Shown here: positions 24,268-36,021 of the stretch, piece after piece | Position numbering within the stretch: position 1 is the stretch's first letter | Layout of the letters: each line of letters opens with the position of its first letter | Origin: Zarea fungicola | Taxonomy: Eukaryota; Ascomycota; Sordariomycetes; Hypocreales; Cordycipitaceae | Length of the DNA: 64,000 nt | Direction: 5' to 3' | Assembly (NCBI GenBank): GCA_900169235.1 | Contig: FWCC01000237.1 | Location: 62,001 to 126,000 of the forward strand | Made by a program: the position numbers and the translations under genes | The notes under the pieces: generated by a model | What the model was told of the DNA's origin: nothing | The model's input: the letters and a program-made list of their open reading frames with translations, nothing else | The model's database searches: none

Positions 24268-26559
24268 TCATGTACGAACTCATTAGTAGGTAGTGAGTAT
24301 CCTCTATCTAGGTAGCCAAACGTGATAAACGGCAAATCTTGCCAGCTGGCACCAAGCCGCTGGTCACCACCTGTACCAATATCGTGACGCGCACCTGCCC
24401 GTAATAATGCTGACATCTAGCCACATCATGCAAGCGAGAGCCAGGAAATTACGATGCGCCACACGATCGGCCGCCATGCACCGCACCCCACACGCCATGT
24501 GTACCTGACCAATACCCTCCCCGCCCGCCTCACCCCTTTGACCACTTTTACATGCCCTCATAGCAAAGCTGATCTCAGCACCCACCGCGCCTCGTCTTCA
24601 GCATCGCGTTTTCATCAATGTGGAAATTGAACCTTGGCTTCCTTCCGTGCAGACTAGCTATTAGCAGTCAGCCCTCCCCTCGCCCAAACCGTCCCTTCAC
24701 CTGACTCCCGGCCATCGGATCGAATTGTCCTCTCTTTTATTATTACCACTGTAACTATAACTCAATCGGGCTGTTGGGAACTGAACCCCAACCACCCTGG
24801 CTAGATGGTCTGCGGCACTCATCATCGACAGCTTTTCATGGCATTACAATCTGAATCATGGAATATTCATGCAATGGAATTTTTCTTCATTGACTGGCAA
24901 CCTTGGCCCTCGAACAAGGGTATGTAGTATCCATGATCATAACCGAAACACCATGCTCACTTGTGCCTACGCCATCACCTGTGGCTGTGACACTACCACG
25001 GCGTTTGAGGTCCCACAACGTCCACCCAACCGGTGTCCAACAGCTGGCATACATCAAGATAAACGCATTGCTCTGTTGTACATGTGCTGTCCACCGAAAA
25101 GGCGTCAGGATGGAATACGGCGGTGAACCGTCAAGTCGCAGATGCCCCCGATACAATGCTCAGGCAGGCGTCTCCAGACTTGTTCTGTCTTTACCGTGCT
25201 TTGAGCTCAACAGCTCACGAGACCTGCAGCATCGTGCAGTTCACCGCTCTGCGTCACACACTCTTTATCCTTGAGCTATTCTGAGGTTGATGTTGAATTC
25301 TCTGCCGTCTGAAACTAGGCGTAGACAATGACTAGCAGCATCCGACTTCGCCTGCTGGTGCCAGCGTCCTCCGCAGCGACAGCCTCCTCTACAGTCTCTT
25401 TTAAGATGTCTGACCTTGGGGTTGGTTCCAGGAACCCTGGTGTATGAAGCCCTAATTACATCCTTGTTCAACGACCAGGGGGCCCGACTTCATAGCTACG
25501 TAAATGCATTGGTAGCCATTCATCGTCCCACAATAAGCCATCCCTGCAAGCAACGGTCTGCTGATCATTGCAGGGCAAGATCCCCTTGCACAGAGCAGTA
25601 CTAGTACACAGCTCTGTACATTCAAATGCACTTAATAAAATAGGTGATCTAGTATCAGCTTGCATTGAGTGGCACAACAGCTAGAAAAAAGAAGTTTGTT
25701 TACGGCACTTGTCTTGTTCATCCACCTTTGCCCACTGCCAACAACGCAAGCAAATGGCCCATTTCTGTTTAAATGAATGGCACAATGAAAAAAGAAACTT
25801 CGAATTCTTAGCGCTGTTGTCACTCGCTAGCTTGCCACTATTACAGAAAACAGGGCCGTGGACGCTCCAGCCGCGATAGGCAAAAAGAAAAGAAAAAAAG
25901 CAAAAAAAGAGAGAAAAAAGTGTGACGTGGATACTCATTCTAATAAATAGAATTTTGTTGAAGTTATATAAGTAGTTATCGGACGGTCTGACCGCATTGA
26001 GCGCATTGCGGCCTATTTAAAGGCCATCCTGGTCAGAAAAAAAGAAGTATATTGAGGCAGTGCTCATGTCAAGTCAAACCGTGCCAAAGGCTCCATCTCC
26101 CTATCCGTAAACGCATTCTCCATGATGCTTCTCTTATCCCAAGAAATTGTGTACATGACTTCAAGACAGCACTCGCGCGGAAAGCGCTTTATTCCATTTG
26201 CTGTAATTGTTCAACGCTGTTGAGGAACATGCCTGGAAAAAGGAGACAATAAATCCTAGAGGAGATGTGAAGAAGAAAAGAAAGAAAGCTCCGAAAGTAA
26301 GACAGTGGAAGCATTGGTGGTATCATGTCAGTTATGCATTTCTTTCATGAGTAAGGTAAAAAGGAAAAGAGAAATAATCGCTTGTGCACCTCGCAAAAAC
26401 CCATTATTAAGAATGAAGAATGAAAAAGTATAACAGGCAGTACAAAAAGGCAACCCAGCCCAATCCAAGATTCAAGCGGGGACCAGTGGTGTCTCTCATT
26501 CCATTCTCTTTTCCAAACTAGTCATCTGCTCTCCAAAATCAATCCTATCACCATCAAAA
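22233..26559. other. 4.3 kb without a recognisable gene
   Basis: Lies upstream of the DUF4203 gene and downstream of the unknown membrane-protein gene, both on the minus strand. Open frames such as 23044-22574 (minus) and 24903-25274 (plus) have no family features and lack coding-like composition. It holds a (CT)14 repeat at 24237-24264 and a tacggagta motif at 22428-22436. It may contain a long 5' leader or non-coding RNA; the sequence alone does not show this. Confidence 0.55.
24237..24264. repeat. (CT)14 microsatellite
   Basis: Fourteen uninterrupted CT dinucleotides in the gene-free stretch. It is likely to vary in length between strains. Confidence 0.95.
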
Positions 26560-28205
26560 TCATTTACGCGATAGTCGCGAAGGCATCTTATCGCCGGCAA
26601 ACCGTTGCTGGGAAGCGGCGCTTTTGCTCCCACGCGCGCTTCGAGTGGATGATTTACTGCCTCCAGCACCACGAGTAGTATTTCCGGTGCCACTGCCAGC
26701 CGCATGCTTCTTCTTGTGGCCACCATTCTGTGCTGGGGAGAGAAGCCAGGTTGCGGGAAACAACAGGAGCTGCAGCACGGCATTGAACGGAAATAGAAGA
26801 ATTGTCACAAGGGCATCGAAGCCACGGACTAGAATACTGCTTTGCGAGCTGTTCTTAGCTGCGACAGCTGCGAGCGCAATGGCATCCTCGACGCGTGCGT
26901 CCATGGCAACAAAGTGCGCATCGACATGAGATTGCAGCAAAGTAGACTTCTTCTCATAACGCCGAACGGCACGGTTCAGCGCATCAAGCTCAGGCTGAAT
27001 GGCGTTGCGCACGTCCTTGGCCAAGGTTGCCTCCTGTGCAGCCGTCTTAGTGGACTCGGTCTCGTCGTCTTCCTCTTGCAAGACATTTCGCGACCCCGCG
27101 TCAGATTCGAGAACCTCCAGACGCTCGAGAATAGCGTTGATGCGCAGGCTGTTGGCGGTGGGCAGCGCGCCATACGGGTTGCTGTGCACGACTCGCTGCA
27201 GGTAGAGCGTACGGGCTTGCACGAGTTTGATTATATGAGAGAGCACGCGCAGCTCCGAGACGAGAATGAATATGGTCAGGTTGAAGTTGGAAACAAGACC
27301 TTCGGAGGGTCGACTGAGCTGTGAGCGAATCATGTGTAGAACGTATGCGCTTATAAGTGGTAGTGAGAAGCACGACAGCAGAGCCATTACTTCATGCAAA
27401 TATAGCTCACTGAGGGCTGTCTGTTGCTTGACAGATGGCGATTGCTTTTCGGGCGCAATCTCGTCAATCTTGGAGCGTGACGTCTCTTCTTCTGGAACAT
27501 TATCCAGGTTTGACTGACCGTCTTGATAAGATTCATCATCACTTTCTTCTTCAATGACAACATCCTGTGAATTCTCTTCATGCTCGATGCGCACTTGCTG
27601 TGCGGAATGATACCAGAGCCTATATTTTAGTTTTTTTAGACATCTAAGGCCGGGGTCTTCTTGTTGCACGCGCAAAACAGGACCTACCATGGCTGTGTAA
27701 CAGACCAGTGCAAAAAGACACCAGCCAGTCCGAGAAGCATAATGTCCGTGACGACTGCGCCTCCATTTGTAAACAGCGCGCCGGCGACGGGCGGGAGCAG
27801 CGCGAACGCCAGCGACAGCCCAGCGAGCGAGGATGATTCGGACGCATGGGCCGCAGCGCCCTGGGACGCCGCTGCCGCCGCCTCGCGATGCGGGTTCAAG
27901 ATTGATCGTGCCTCATTGATGCTGTATTCGGAAAAGTTGGAGCTCCTCCTGAGGCCTGGCGGTGGCGACTCAAAGTTGGAGTCGGACGAGAAACGCCTCG
28001 ACCCCGACTGGCGCGAACCTATACCAATGGCATCGGCGACAGTTTTCGCTCTCCGAAAGGCATGGCCGGGGGGTGCACTGATGCCGGAGCTGATGGCGGA
28101 AGCCTGGGCACTGCCGCTGTCTGGTGCCGCTGTCCTGCCGTTGCCACTATTCGCATGACGTAACGAGGGACGTCCAGTTGTCGACGGGGAAACGTCGTCG
28201 GCCAT
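26560..28205 (-). CDS. Fungal membrane protein of unknown function
   Basis: Not recognised. Two exons (28205-27688, 27619-26560) around a 68-nt intron (GTAGGT...ATAG) give 525 residues. Residues 1-120 are polar and Ser/Arg-rich, with a distinctive segment NFSEYSINEARSILNP before an Ala-rich stretch. Two hydrophobic segments lie at about 124-172. An acidic linker (about 185-235) follows, then hydrophobic helices at about 250-275 and 286-310. A helical stretch with mixed charge (about 330-430) could be a coiled coil. A long hydrophobic stretch (about 447-475, LLFPFNAVLQLLLFPATWLL) precedes a very basic Ser/Gly/Lys-rich tail. The layout suggests an organelle membrane protein with a positively charged cytosolic end. 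The exon join keeps the phase and gives the continuous QPWLWYHSAQQV. Confidence 0.8.
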
Positions 28206-29334
28206 GGCTGCTGCGTTGCATCTGCAGGGTCGAGCAAGCGACTGATTTGGACAAGGCGAAGAATAAAATTCGCAAGGAAAGGAACGGGCCGTGTGCTCCG
28301 GACAAGAAACCTGACGAGTTATTGGGAAAGGGATGACTCTGTCCTTGGCTCGGTAGGAATCATGGCAGCATGTCTAAGCCTCGGCCAATATTGATGCAGG
28401 AAGCAGCGTGGCGGCGGAGCGCGTCCGAGTTGCCCAGGCTCGCGTAACCCCGCTGTTGCTGCCACTTTTAGCCATTAAAGCGATGCTTCCAGGGGCTATG
28501 AATGGAGTTCGCCCACCTGCAGCGGTGTTTGGCATTGCCCTGGTAGGCAGGCAGGCCGCTAAAAAAAAATGACGTCGCCTAGAATCGTGGCGGATCGTCC
28601 CCTGTGGAAACCTAATTCACAGCCACAATACGGGGTAAGGTGCAAATCGGCGGATAAGCGAATCGTCCGGTCTGGCATTGCCGCTATATGACGAGATACA
28701 TATATAGTTGGCTGATCCTTGAATACAAAAGGCTAACCTTAACACACAAAAGAAATTTTTGAATTGGAAGAGAGCCGGTACATTGAACGGTGCCGCCCTT
28801 CCCGACTTGGTACTGCTTCTTATTTTGCATGTGACACTACACGAAATGTTATCAAAGAGGGTAACGGTGGCGTTACAATTAACATACAAAAAAAAATGGC
28901 TCTATGGTGCTTTTTCTTGACCTATTAACATAATTAGATCTTGTCATTGCTCAGCTTTATTAAGACCTGACCCTAGTGCAATAGACAAGACTCACCAGCA
29001 CCTACCCTAATGTAGGTTTGTCGCGGCTTGGAGCGCTCGCAGAAACCAAGGAATTTTTTTTTAAAAGGAATTAATGGATAAATAGATAAATAAAAATAAT
29101 CTTCGGTATTAGAAGGGAATTGTGACGGGCACATGATGTTTGAGAATTGAATTAACTTGCTACACAGATAACCTTTGTGCCAGAGTTTGAACTATGTAAA
29201 TCGCCCAGCTCCACACATTCCTTCCCCTTGACCAAGTAACGACTTTGACGAATGCTTGCAACTCTCTACTCCAATAATCACCCGATGTTTTTTTGAGCCA
29301 AACCGCGCTGAATAAAATTAACATCTGAGCGGCT
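28206..29334. other. Intergenic, no gene seen
   Basis: 1.1 kb between the divergent unknown membrane-protein gene and the broken HAD gene. The first 400 bases are G/C-rich and the rest increasingly A/T-rich (29040-29110). No coding signal is seen. Confidence 0.55.
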
Positions 29335-30247
29335 ATGATGGCTACCAAAACAGAGTACGTCATGCCTAAATGCGATATACTCATGGCACGCGTTGGCCTA
29401 ACTCCCACGTCGCAGTCTCCCACTTATCAGGGCCTGCATATTTGACATGGACGGGTTGCTCATCAATTCCGAAGACATGGTGACTAAAACACTAAATACA
29501 TTACTGGAAAAGTACGAACGCCCCCTTCTTGATCCCCAAATCCGCTCCGAGCTCATGGGCGTTCCAAACTCGTCAAACAGCGACGTATTTCATAACTGGG
29601 CTTAGCTGCCTCTATCCCGCCAAGATTTCGCGCTAGAGTCGCGTGAGCTAATGAGACGGTATTTTGCCGACAGCACACCACTGCCTGGGGCGGTTGAAAT
29701 TGTTTCCACGCTTTTGCTCGCCCGAAATACGGTTCTCCAGGCAAATATTGAACTGGCCGTAGCGTCGACGAGTTCGATTGAGTCGTATCAGAAGAAGACC
29801 GCACGCCCAGAAACAAGAGCACTCCTGGACATGTTTGCTCCCGACAGACGAATTCTAGGCAATGACCCTCGTGTTCCGAGCAATAGGAAGAAGCCATATC
29901 CGGATGTCTATCTGGTTGCGCTCTCTGCCATCAATGCGACAATCCCCACTAATACAGAGGCCATTAAACCCGTGGAGTGTTTGGCGATGGGGGACAGTGT
30001 GGCGGGGGTCGAGGCTGCAAGGCGCGCGGGCATGAGAGTTGTCTGGGTACCACACCCAGAACTAATCGACGCAAATGACCCCGAGAGGCAAAAGAAAGTC
30101 CTGGCGGGGAGGTCCAGCATGTTTAGTCTTGGCATGGAACATCAGCTGGGACAAGTCGACGACGGCTGGGGCGAATGCATCAGCAGCTTGCAGAACTTTG
30201 ACTATGCAAAGTATGGCATTGAAAAAGTAGCAAACAAAGCTCAATAG
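29335..30247 (+). pseudogene. HAD-family hydrolase (GS1-like) with one in-frame stop
   Basis: Haloacid dehalogenase-type phosphatase related to the GS1/HDHD1 group. The best model has a 20-nt exon (29335-29354), a 76-nt intron (GTACGT, cctaac branch, CAG) and an exon 29431-30247, 278 codons. Motif I is IFDMDGLL with both aspartates, motif II is the ASTSS serine/threonine, motif III the lysine of KKPYPD, and motif IV reads MGDSVAGVEAARRAG, where relatives usually have an acidic residue before the Asp. A TAG at 29603-29605 interrupts the frame after FHNWA, where relatives, from memory, carry Lys. Everything after it is intact, so this is a recent nonsense change, a sequencing error or a read-through case. 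Downstream ATGs could give only a cap-less fragment lacking motif I. Confidence 0.75.
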
Positions 30248-30999
30248 CTCGTAACCTAGGACTCGTGCCATTCATTTAATTGAAATATGGGCCGAAGACG
30301 TATAAATACATAATGAGCGGCTTCCATCACGTTGAAATCTCCCGATTCAATTCTAGCTTAGCGCTAGCTTAACGAGTAGATTGTTTTAGCGGCTCGGCCT
30401 AACCCGTGGCAACCAGCCCGCAGAAGACCTAGGCCTATAATGGCGATAAAATTACTTTCATATTTGGAAGAGTAGATTTCCTACCTGCACTGCTTTCTTT
30501 CAAGTATTCTATTCTGTGCGTGAGAGCCAATTCCATGAAAGAATAATCGAAGATTGACTCAAAAATGAGGCTGGCAACTTGAGGTGATACAAGGAAGGAA
30601 CTCATGCGAAGGTGCCCGGGTATGAATGATGTTGGTTTATCCAACCCAATTTCGCGCCGGCAGGTTGTGATTCTTCCACGAATTTTGAGAGTCTTTGAAG
30701 CTCGGGTAGAGCCCAGAGCATTCGCAGGAACCCGCCAGCTTACCCGTGGCGGAAATATGTACTCTTTAAAGCACACAGGTGAGATCCATCCTTCCCTCCT
30801 TCTCTTTCCACAAAAATAAAAGGGGCGAAGGAGAAGGAGAAGAATTCGATAAATCTGGTACCCAGTCCCGTAGTCAACAGCTGTCACCCCCGAGAACTAT
30901 ACCCGGGCAATTCAGTCGCTCTCCAGGTGGTGGGCGGACACCTCTGTCTTCCCTGGAAACAAAATCGTTGGCTTTGGCGAATGAATGCGAAAATCTTAA
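30248..30999. other. Intergenic, upstream of the NLR remnant
   Basis: 750 bp with no intact gene. An open plus-strand frame from 30779 runs into the NLR remnant but its first 70 codons look non-coding. Any N-terminal effector domain the NLR once had is not recognisable here. Confidence 0.5.
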
Positions 31000-33456
31000 T
31001 TTACTTTGTGTTGTAACCAACACTCACGTGCGAAATGAAGACCTTTGTGGCGGCGAAGATATCCTGGAGCAACTTGCCCTAGAGTTACTGCTTTCGAGGA
31101 AGCCAACGACAGCATCCGGAGCAGCTCTGCGGCAGTTCGCAATTTGCGGTTTTGGAGGTCTTGGTAAAACTAAAGTAGCCCGAGAGTTTTGTTGACGTCA
31201 TACCGAAGACTTTGATTCTGTATTCTGGGTCATGGCAGACGAAATTGCGAAACTGGATCATCATTATCAGCACATTTCAATCGCACTTGGATTAGAGGAT
31301 GAATCAGAGTACAACAACCAGGATATTAGCAGGGAAATTGTGAAAGGATGGCTTTCTAACCCTTGGAAGCAATTGGACATATCAGACAGCTCTCTTCGAC
31401 TGGGTCAGAAAAGGTCGAATGCAACCTGGCTGCTGATATTTGACAATGCCGATGATCCCATGATTCTGCCAGACTACTGGCCGCAGGGATCCAGATCAAT
31501 ACTAATCACTAGTCGAGATCTGTTGGCAAATGTTTTCACACGAAAGCAGTCGGGCATAGATCTCAAACCTCTGTCAACTCTGGAGAGCCTCGGGTTACTT
31601 CGCCATCTAACGACGCAAATTAACGAAACTGAGTTGGAAACGGCCAGGCTTATATCAGACGCACTTGGTGGCATTCCTTTGGCCATTTCGCAGATGGCCG
31701 CAATCATTCGCCGACAGGACCTTACGCTGACTGAGTTTTGGGAACTGTATGCTGATCTTGACGAGCACTCTGATCTGTATGAGACCAAGTTCGACACGAA
31801 TTTGGTCACGTACCGTAATTCAATTGCAACTGTTTGGGCTTTCAACAAGCTTAAGCCACAGTCTCGACAGCTTTTAGAGTCGAATTCTTTTTTTGATCCT
31901 GACAGCACTGGTGAGAATTTGTTAATCGACTCATCTTCCCAACCCCTCTCACAATACGCGCCATTTAAAAAGGTCAGTTATCTAGAGGCTGTCTAGAGGC
32001 TCGGGCCGACCTCTTACAGTCATCTTTAATTTTCACCGAGAGAAACAGCACCAGCAAGTATTTATCCACCGAATTGTGTAGGATGCGGTATCAAAAAGCA
32101 TGGATTTGGAGAGCAGGACTGCCATATTTAGCGGAGTTTTGCACCTGCTATGGTCGGAGTGGTCGTCAGCTCCGCCGAAGCCGTCGAGGAAACCGGAGCT
32201 ACCAGAGCTAAAGTCAGCTGGGCAAAGATTGAACATTGGAAGATGGCCTATTTGTACAAATATCTACGCTCATGCTCCAAGAATGCATCAGCTGTGGAAA
32301 TCTTTAACCAGTGTGCCGAACACCACGAGACTCTTGTTTGCTAAGCTTCTAATTGAGGCTGCCTGGTAGGTTCAATCCCTTTTATACACCTGTCCTATAT
32401 GGCGATAATACCGTCCAAGGTATCAAAAAGAGCGCGGGCAAACTAAACAATTCGACGGCTTTTTCGAGACAGCACTCGAAACTTGCGAATCATCTAGGCA
32501 CGCAGATAGAGATGCTATACTTGCCGACCTTTATTTCTGCGTAGGGGCTATCGCAATGGATGCCAGTGACTTTGACGCAAGGAGGAGATACAAAGAGCAA
32601 TCATTTAACTCGGTGTACAAAATCTGCAAAAGAAATTGGCGTCGAAGATGAAGCGCTCTACTTGGCATACGCAGAAAGAGGCATCTCTTGTAAGTAGGAT
32701 CAGAGGTATACCGTGGCTGAAGCCGACATGAAGGAAGCTCTACGGCTCCGAAAATCCCTTGGAAACTATATCCGCGAGCCGGAGAGGCCATTCTCGGCTG
32801 GTCATTGCTTGCGCAGTGCAAATATGAAGAGTGCAACACTCTTATGCTAGAGAGCCTTTATTTGAGGGAACAAGCTCTTGGCAAGGATGATCGCGAGTCT
32901 GCGAGGACAAATCTAATTCTCTATGTTCTTGGCAACCTTTGAGCAGCACAAGGAAATTGGGAGGAGAGCCATTTATATCATCAACGGGCACGGCGGCATA
33001 TGATTGAAACAGTCGGAGATAGAGACCCGTACACTGCTCGCATAGCTTATAAAATTGCTGAACATCTCCTCCGCGAGGGGTCATATGGAGAAAGCCATGT
33101 AAGTATGTTTCAGTCTTCTTTGCTAAACAAACCTCCTACTTCCAACATGATATCGCTCATTTTCCTAGTTGTCGACTTTCCCGATTTAACTGCGCTGACT
33201 GCTTATTTCCACACAGTGAGGTGGTGAATACTGCAATGGAAGTTTGGGCGATTGATCTCAACGCACACAAGAATGAAATTGCACGCTCCACGTTCTCAAA
33301 GGGAAAATGTTTGAGGCATTAGGAAAGGGTCCAAAGGCTGCCGTGGTTATTCGCGTTGCAGCTCGCTTGAGGAAGGAAATTACAAAGGAGGACCGGAATG
33401 AGAAATTTCTGATGAAGGTAGACTTTGATGAAATCGTTGCATTTTGGTCTCACTGA
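31000..33456 (+). pseudogene. Fungal NLR-like NB-ARC/TPR gene, degraded
   Basis: Remnant of a STAND-type receptor of the kind used in fungal non-self recognition. The NB-ARC part is clear: P-loop ICGFGGLGKTKVA near 31150, Walker B LLIFDNADDP near 31440, then SILITSRD and the GGIPLAISQMAA segment near 31670. It is followed by fragments of TPR-like repeats and, at 33300-33456, a C-terminus ending DEIVAFWSH. Damage: TGA at 31193-31195 in phase right after the P-loop region; an 11-bp tandem duplication (31981-31991 and 31992-32002) that shifts the frame; a TAG at 32079-32081 replacing the Gln expected after HRIV; and further stops and frame changes through the TPR part. A GTAAGT donor near 33098 marks a former intron. 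No intact product is possible. Confidence 0.85.
31981..32002 (+). repeat. 11-bp tandem duplication inside the NLR remnant
   Basis: tctagaggctg is followed directly by tctagaggctc. Removing one copy restores the reading from the NB-ARC end into the next recognisable segment (EARADLLQSSLIF), so it is a frame-shifting duplication. Confidence 0.8.
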
Positions 33457-33605
33457 TTCAGACTGGTGTGCGATATCTTAAACAAATAGCAGAGACAGCA
33501 GATACCAGGATTAAGTTGGACTTTAAATTAATCGAATACGCCATTGATTCTGCATCAATGCTTCACATACTGTTGACATTGGATTCTGAGCCCGCAGCGG
33601 TATAA

Positions 33606-34178
33606 TTACACTGCCAACGTTTGGCTGAAGGTCAATTCCGTATTCCTGAAAGCAATCAGCGCCAAGACTACAGCCTCGGTATAGTAGCTCTGCCGTGTAA
33701 TCAAATCGCCCGTCAGAATGCCCACCGTGCCCGTTTGCTGCTTCGAGTTTGTCTTGTTGTGCAGTTGGTTGTCTGCATCACCAAGCTCCAGCCCGCTGCG
33801 CAGCAGCCGGACCGTCTCCTGCGGTAGGAAGAAAGTAGCCGTGCGTGCCTTCCCAAGCATTTTGCCGTTATGCCCCAGGACCACTATCCATGCAAACGAC
33901 TGTACCTCGTCGCCCGGTGTGGTGTGCACACCGCCTTCGAGGCCGATCCAGTAGTTGGCGCCTGGCTCCGCGTCGCATGCATGACGGGCCCGGTTCAGCG
34001 CGCCTTGCAGCGTTTCCTCATCGGTGAGCGGCTGATCTGGCACACCCGAGGGGACACTCAGCCCGCGGACGGTGAAGGTGATGTCGGGGAACATGCGCTG
34101 GAAGCCTTCCTGGGCGGCTTGGATCTTGACGGGGTTCTTGGAGGCGACGATGATTTCTTGATTGAGTTGTTCGGCCAT
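33606..34178 (-). CDS. Non-canonical purine NTP phosphatase (YjjX / NTPase_I-T family)
   Basis: Expected to hydrolyse ITP and XTP to the monophosphates, keeping deaminated purines out of nucleic acids. A single exon of 190 residues. The N-terminus EIIVASKNPVKIQAAQEGF, the middle GLEGG preceded by NYWIG, and LGDADNQ near residue 140 are family signatures. The frame is open further upstream, but the ATG at 34178 (MAEQLNQ) sits just before the first conserved strand and is the natural start. The next gene upstream, Erf4-like, is divergent, 1 kb away. The NLR remnant ends 150 bp downstream. Confidence 0.93.
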   Translation of the reverse strand: MAEQLNQEIIVASKNPVKIQAAQEGFQRMFPDITFTVRGLSVPSGVPDQPLTDEETLQGALNRARHACDAEPGANYWIGLEGGVHTTPGDEVQSFAWIVVLGHNGKMLGKARTATFFLPQETVRLLRSGLELGDADNQLHNKTNSKQQTGTVGILTGDLITRQSYYTEAVVLALIAFRNTELTFSQTLAV

Positions 34179-35211
34179 ATTTTCAAGCACTTTTGTAGAG
34201 AGGGAGTTAATTGAGCAGAATGGAGGAGAAGAGAAATTTGAAGGGCTAAATACTGGGTTTATTGATGTTTCTATTATCATTCATGTGTGAGTTTCTGTGA
34301 ATTGATCTTGCCTACCAGAAAACTAGATACTCCTTGTTGCGCAGGTGGGCCCCAAAACAGTAACCACGGTTGACAGCACTGGGTCGATAACGATTATTAA
34401 CACAAATAATAAGATAAATTTATTTATATATAAAGTTACTTTAAAAAATATAAACACTGATACCCTACTTAAATGTCGTGCCGGATACTCTTTTCTCTCA
34501 ATGACCCGACAAATTTGTGGCTTAAATTTGTGGCTTGGGATCCTAAGGGGTTTCCTCAAGTCAAAATCTTGAGGCCATTGTAATCAAATTTCAGAAAATA
34601 ACGTACTGCGGATGGGCTGTCGTAAGGAGCGAGTAGCCGCGGGGAACTCATTTACAGTAAAACCATTCTATCTGATTTGATTCTATGACCGTGCAGCGGC
34701 AGCACCCAACTTCGGGCTTGTCGCAGAGGTCCGTGTACGGTGCCCCACTGATGTCCCCCTAACAATCTAAGTTGTGCCGCCTTGCCTGGGTTATCTAATA
34801 CAGACAACATACAGTCTCGCTACGACACCTCGGCTACTAGGATTGAAATCTGCCTAAACCACGTCTGCAACTGAGTCCAAGTCTATTATACAGATTCAAT
34901 TTGTTCCTTTGATCCCCCAAGCATTGATCCTTCCCTGGGGCACTGGCCGACTTTGAGCTCACAGACGCCAAGAACCCGCGTCGACGCATCTGAATAGACG
35001 ACACACCTGCGAATCCCGTCAGCTTTTGCTGCATCTCGACTTGGCCGTATTTGATACCTCATTTACTTGCCTTTGACCGCCGCGCACACTTCCATACCCA
35101 AGACGAGGCAGCATAGCTGTTGTCTCCCGGAGCACCCTGCAGCAGGGGCCTAGCCCATAGGTGAACAGCGCTCTGAAACAAGAATACAATAATAAATACG
35201 ACACTTTCACA
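34179..35211. other. Divergent intergenic region
   Basis: 1 kb between the purine NTPase (minus) and the Erf4-like gene (plus). A strongly A/T-rich stretch is at 34390-34470. No coding signal is seen. Confidence 0.6.
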
Positions 35212-36021
35212 ATGACGAAAACAGACGGTCCAACCGATTTATTTGCGAGGGACCTCGAGCGCGGTCGTGACGAGAATGCTCCCCGGCTTTCCAATGTCTC
35301 TGCCGGCGATGGCATCGGTTCCGCTCTCTCCTCGACAAACTCCTCCATCATGGGCGATGACATCCAAGGTGATCTCGGCGAAGAATGGGGTCCCTCCCAC
35401 CCTTGCTATCCACACTTCAACCCTCATGTGCCCATGGACTCTTCGGAATACGCCACAACGCGAATCATCCGGGTACGCCGCGACTGGCTGCTTCACGGTG
35501 ACCTAGCCCCCGCGTTTTCGAACCTCTACCCAGAGATCCTGGATCCCGCAGGCATCTCGGAGCAGGAATTCCGCAAAGTCATCAGCAAGCTCAACAGCGA
35601 GCTGGGTGAGACATTTAACCCATATACGGGGCGAAACATGGTCGATAGTGTAATGGGCGCCGTCACCGGCTGGCTGTGGGATGACTTTGGCATGACGGCG
35701 TCCAAGAAGAGGCTGGCGGCGCTGGAAAAGTGGATTGAACAGTGGAATGTCGAGATGCAAAAGTCCATGGCGGCAGAGGACAACGGACTGGTGGCGCCCA
35801 AGATTATCTCCCTTCGTCAAACCGGATACATGACAGTAAGTGGGTGCCGGCGGTAGTGGCACTGGTCATTGCGAGGTCCTGTCGTTGCTAACCTGTGATG
35901 CGTTTTGAAGCTCGATATCCAAATACCCGATCCTGAGATTGCACCGGCGCCTAGTACTGCCGGTGCCAATGAATCCAGGACAGCATTGACTGTGGAACAA
36001 GTGCCGGTGATGACCGCGTAG
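35212..36021 (+). CDS. erf4: Erf4/Golgin-A7-like palmitoyltransferase subunit
   Basis: Accessory subunit of the Erf2-Erf4 protein S-acyltransferase that palmitoylates Ras-type proteins at the ER. Exons 35212-35835 and 35911-36021 give 244 residues. Residues 1-75 are polar; the Erf4/Shr5 domain spans about 85-210, with TTRIIRVRRDWLLHGDLAPAF, the FNPYTGRNMVD loop and a hydrophobic-amphipathic VTGWLWDDFG segment. The 75-nt intron starts GTAAGT, has a tgctaac branch and must end in AAG: no CAG or TAG lies between the branch and the exon, and the join keeps the phase, giving TGYMTLDIQIPDPE. Without the second exon the protein would end with a few read-through residues. Confidence 0.9.

Noticed and set aside
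29582..29605. Possible 21-nt intron (GTATTT...TTAG) that would remove the TAG in the HAD gene
   Set aside because: Far below the minimum intron length, and it would remove the FHNWA segment that I expect to be conserved.
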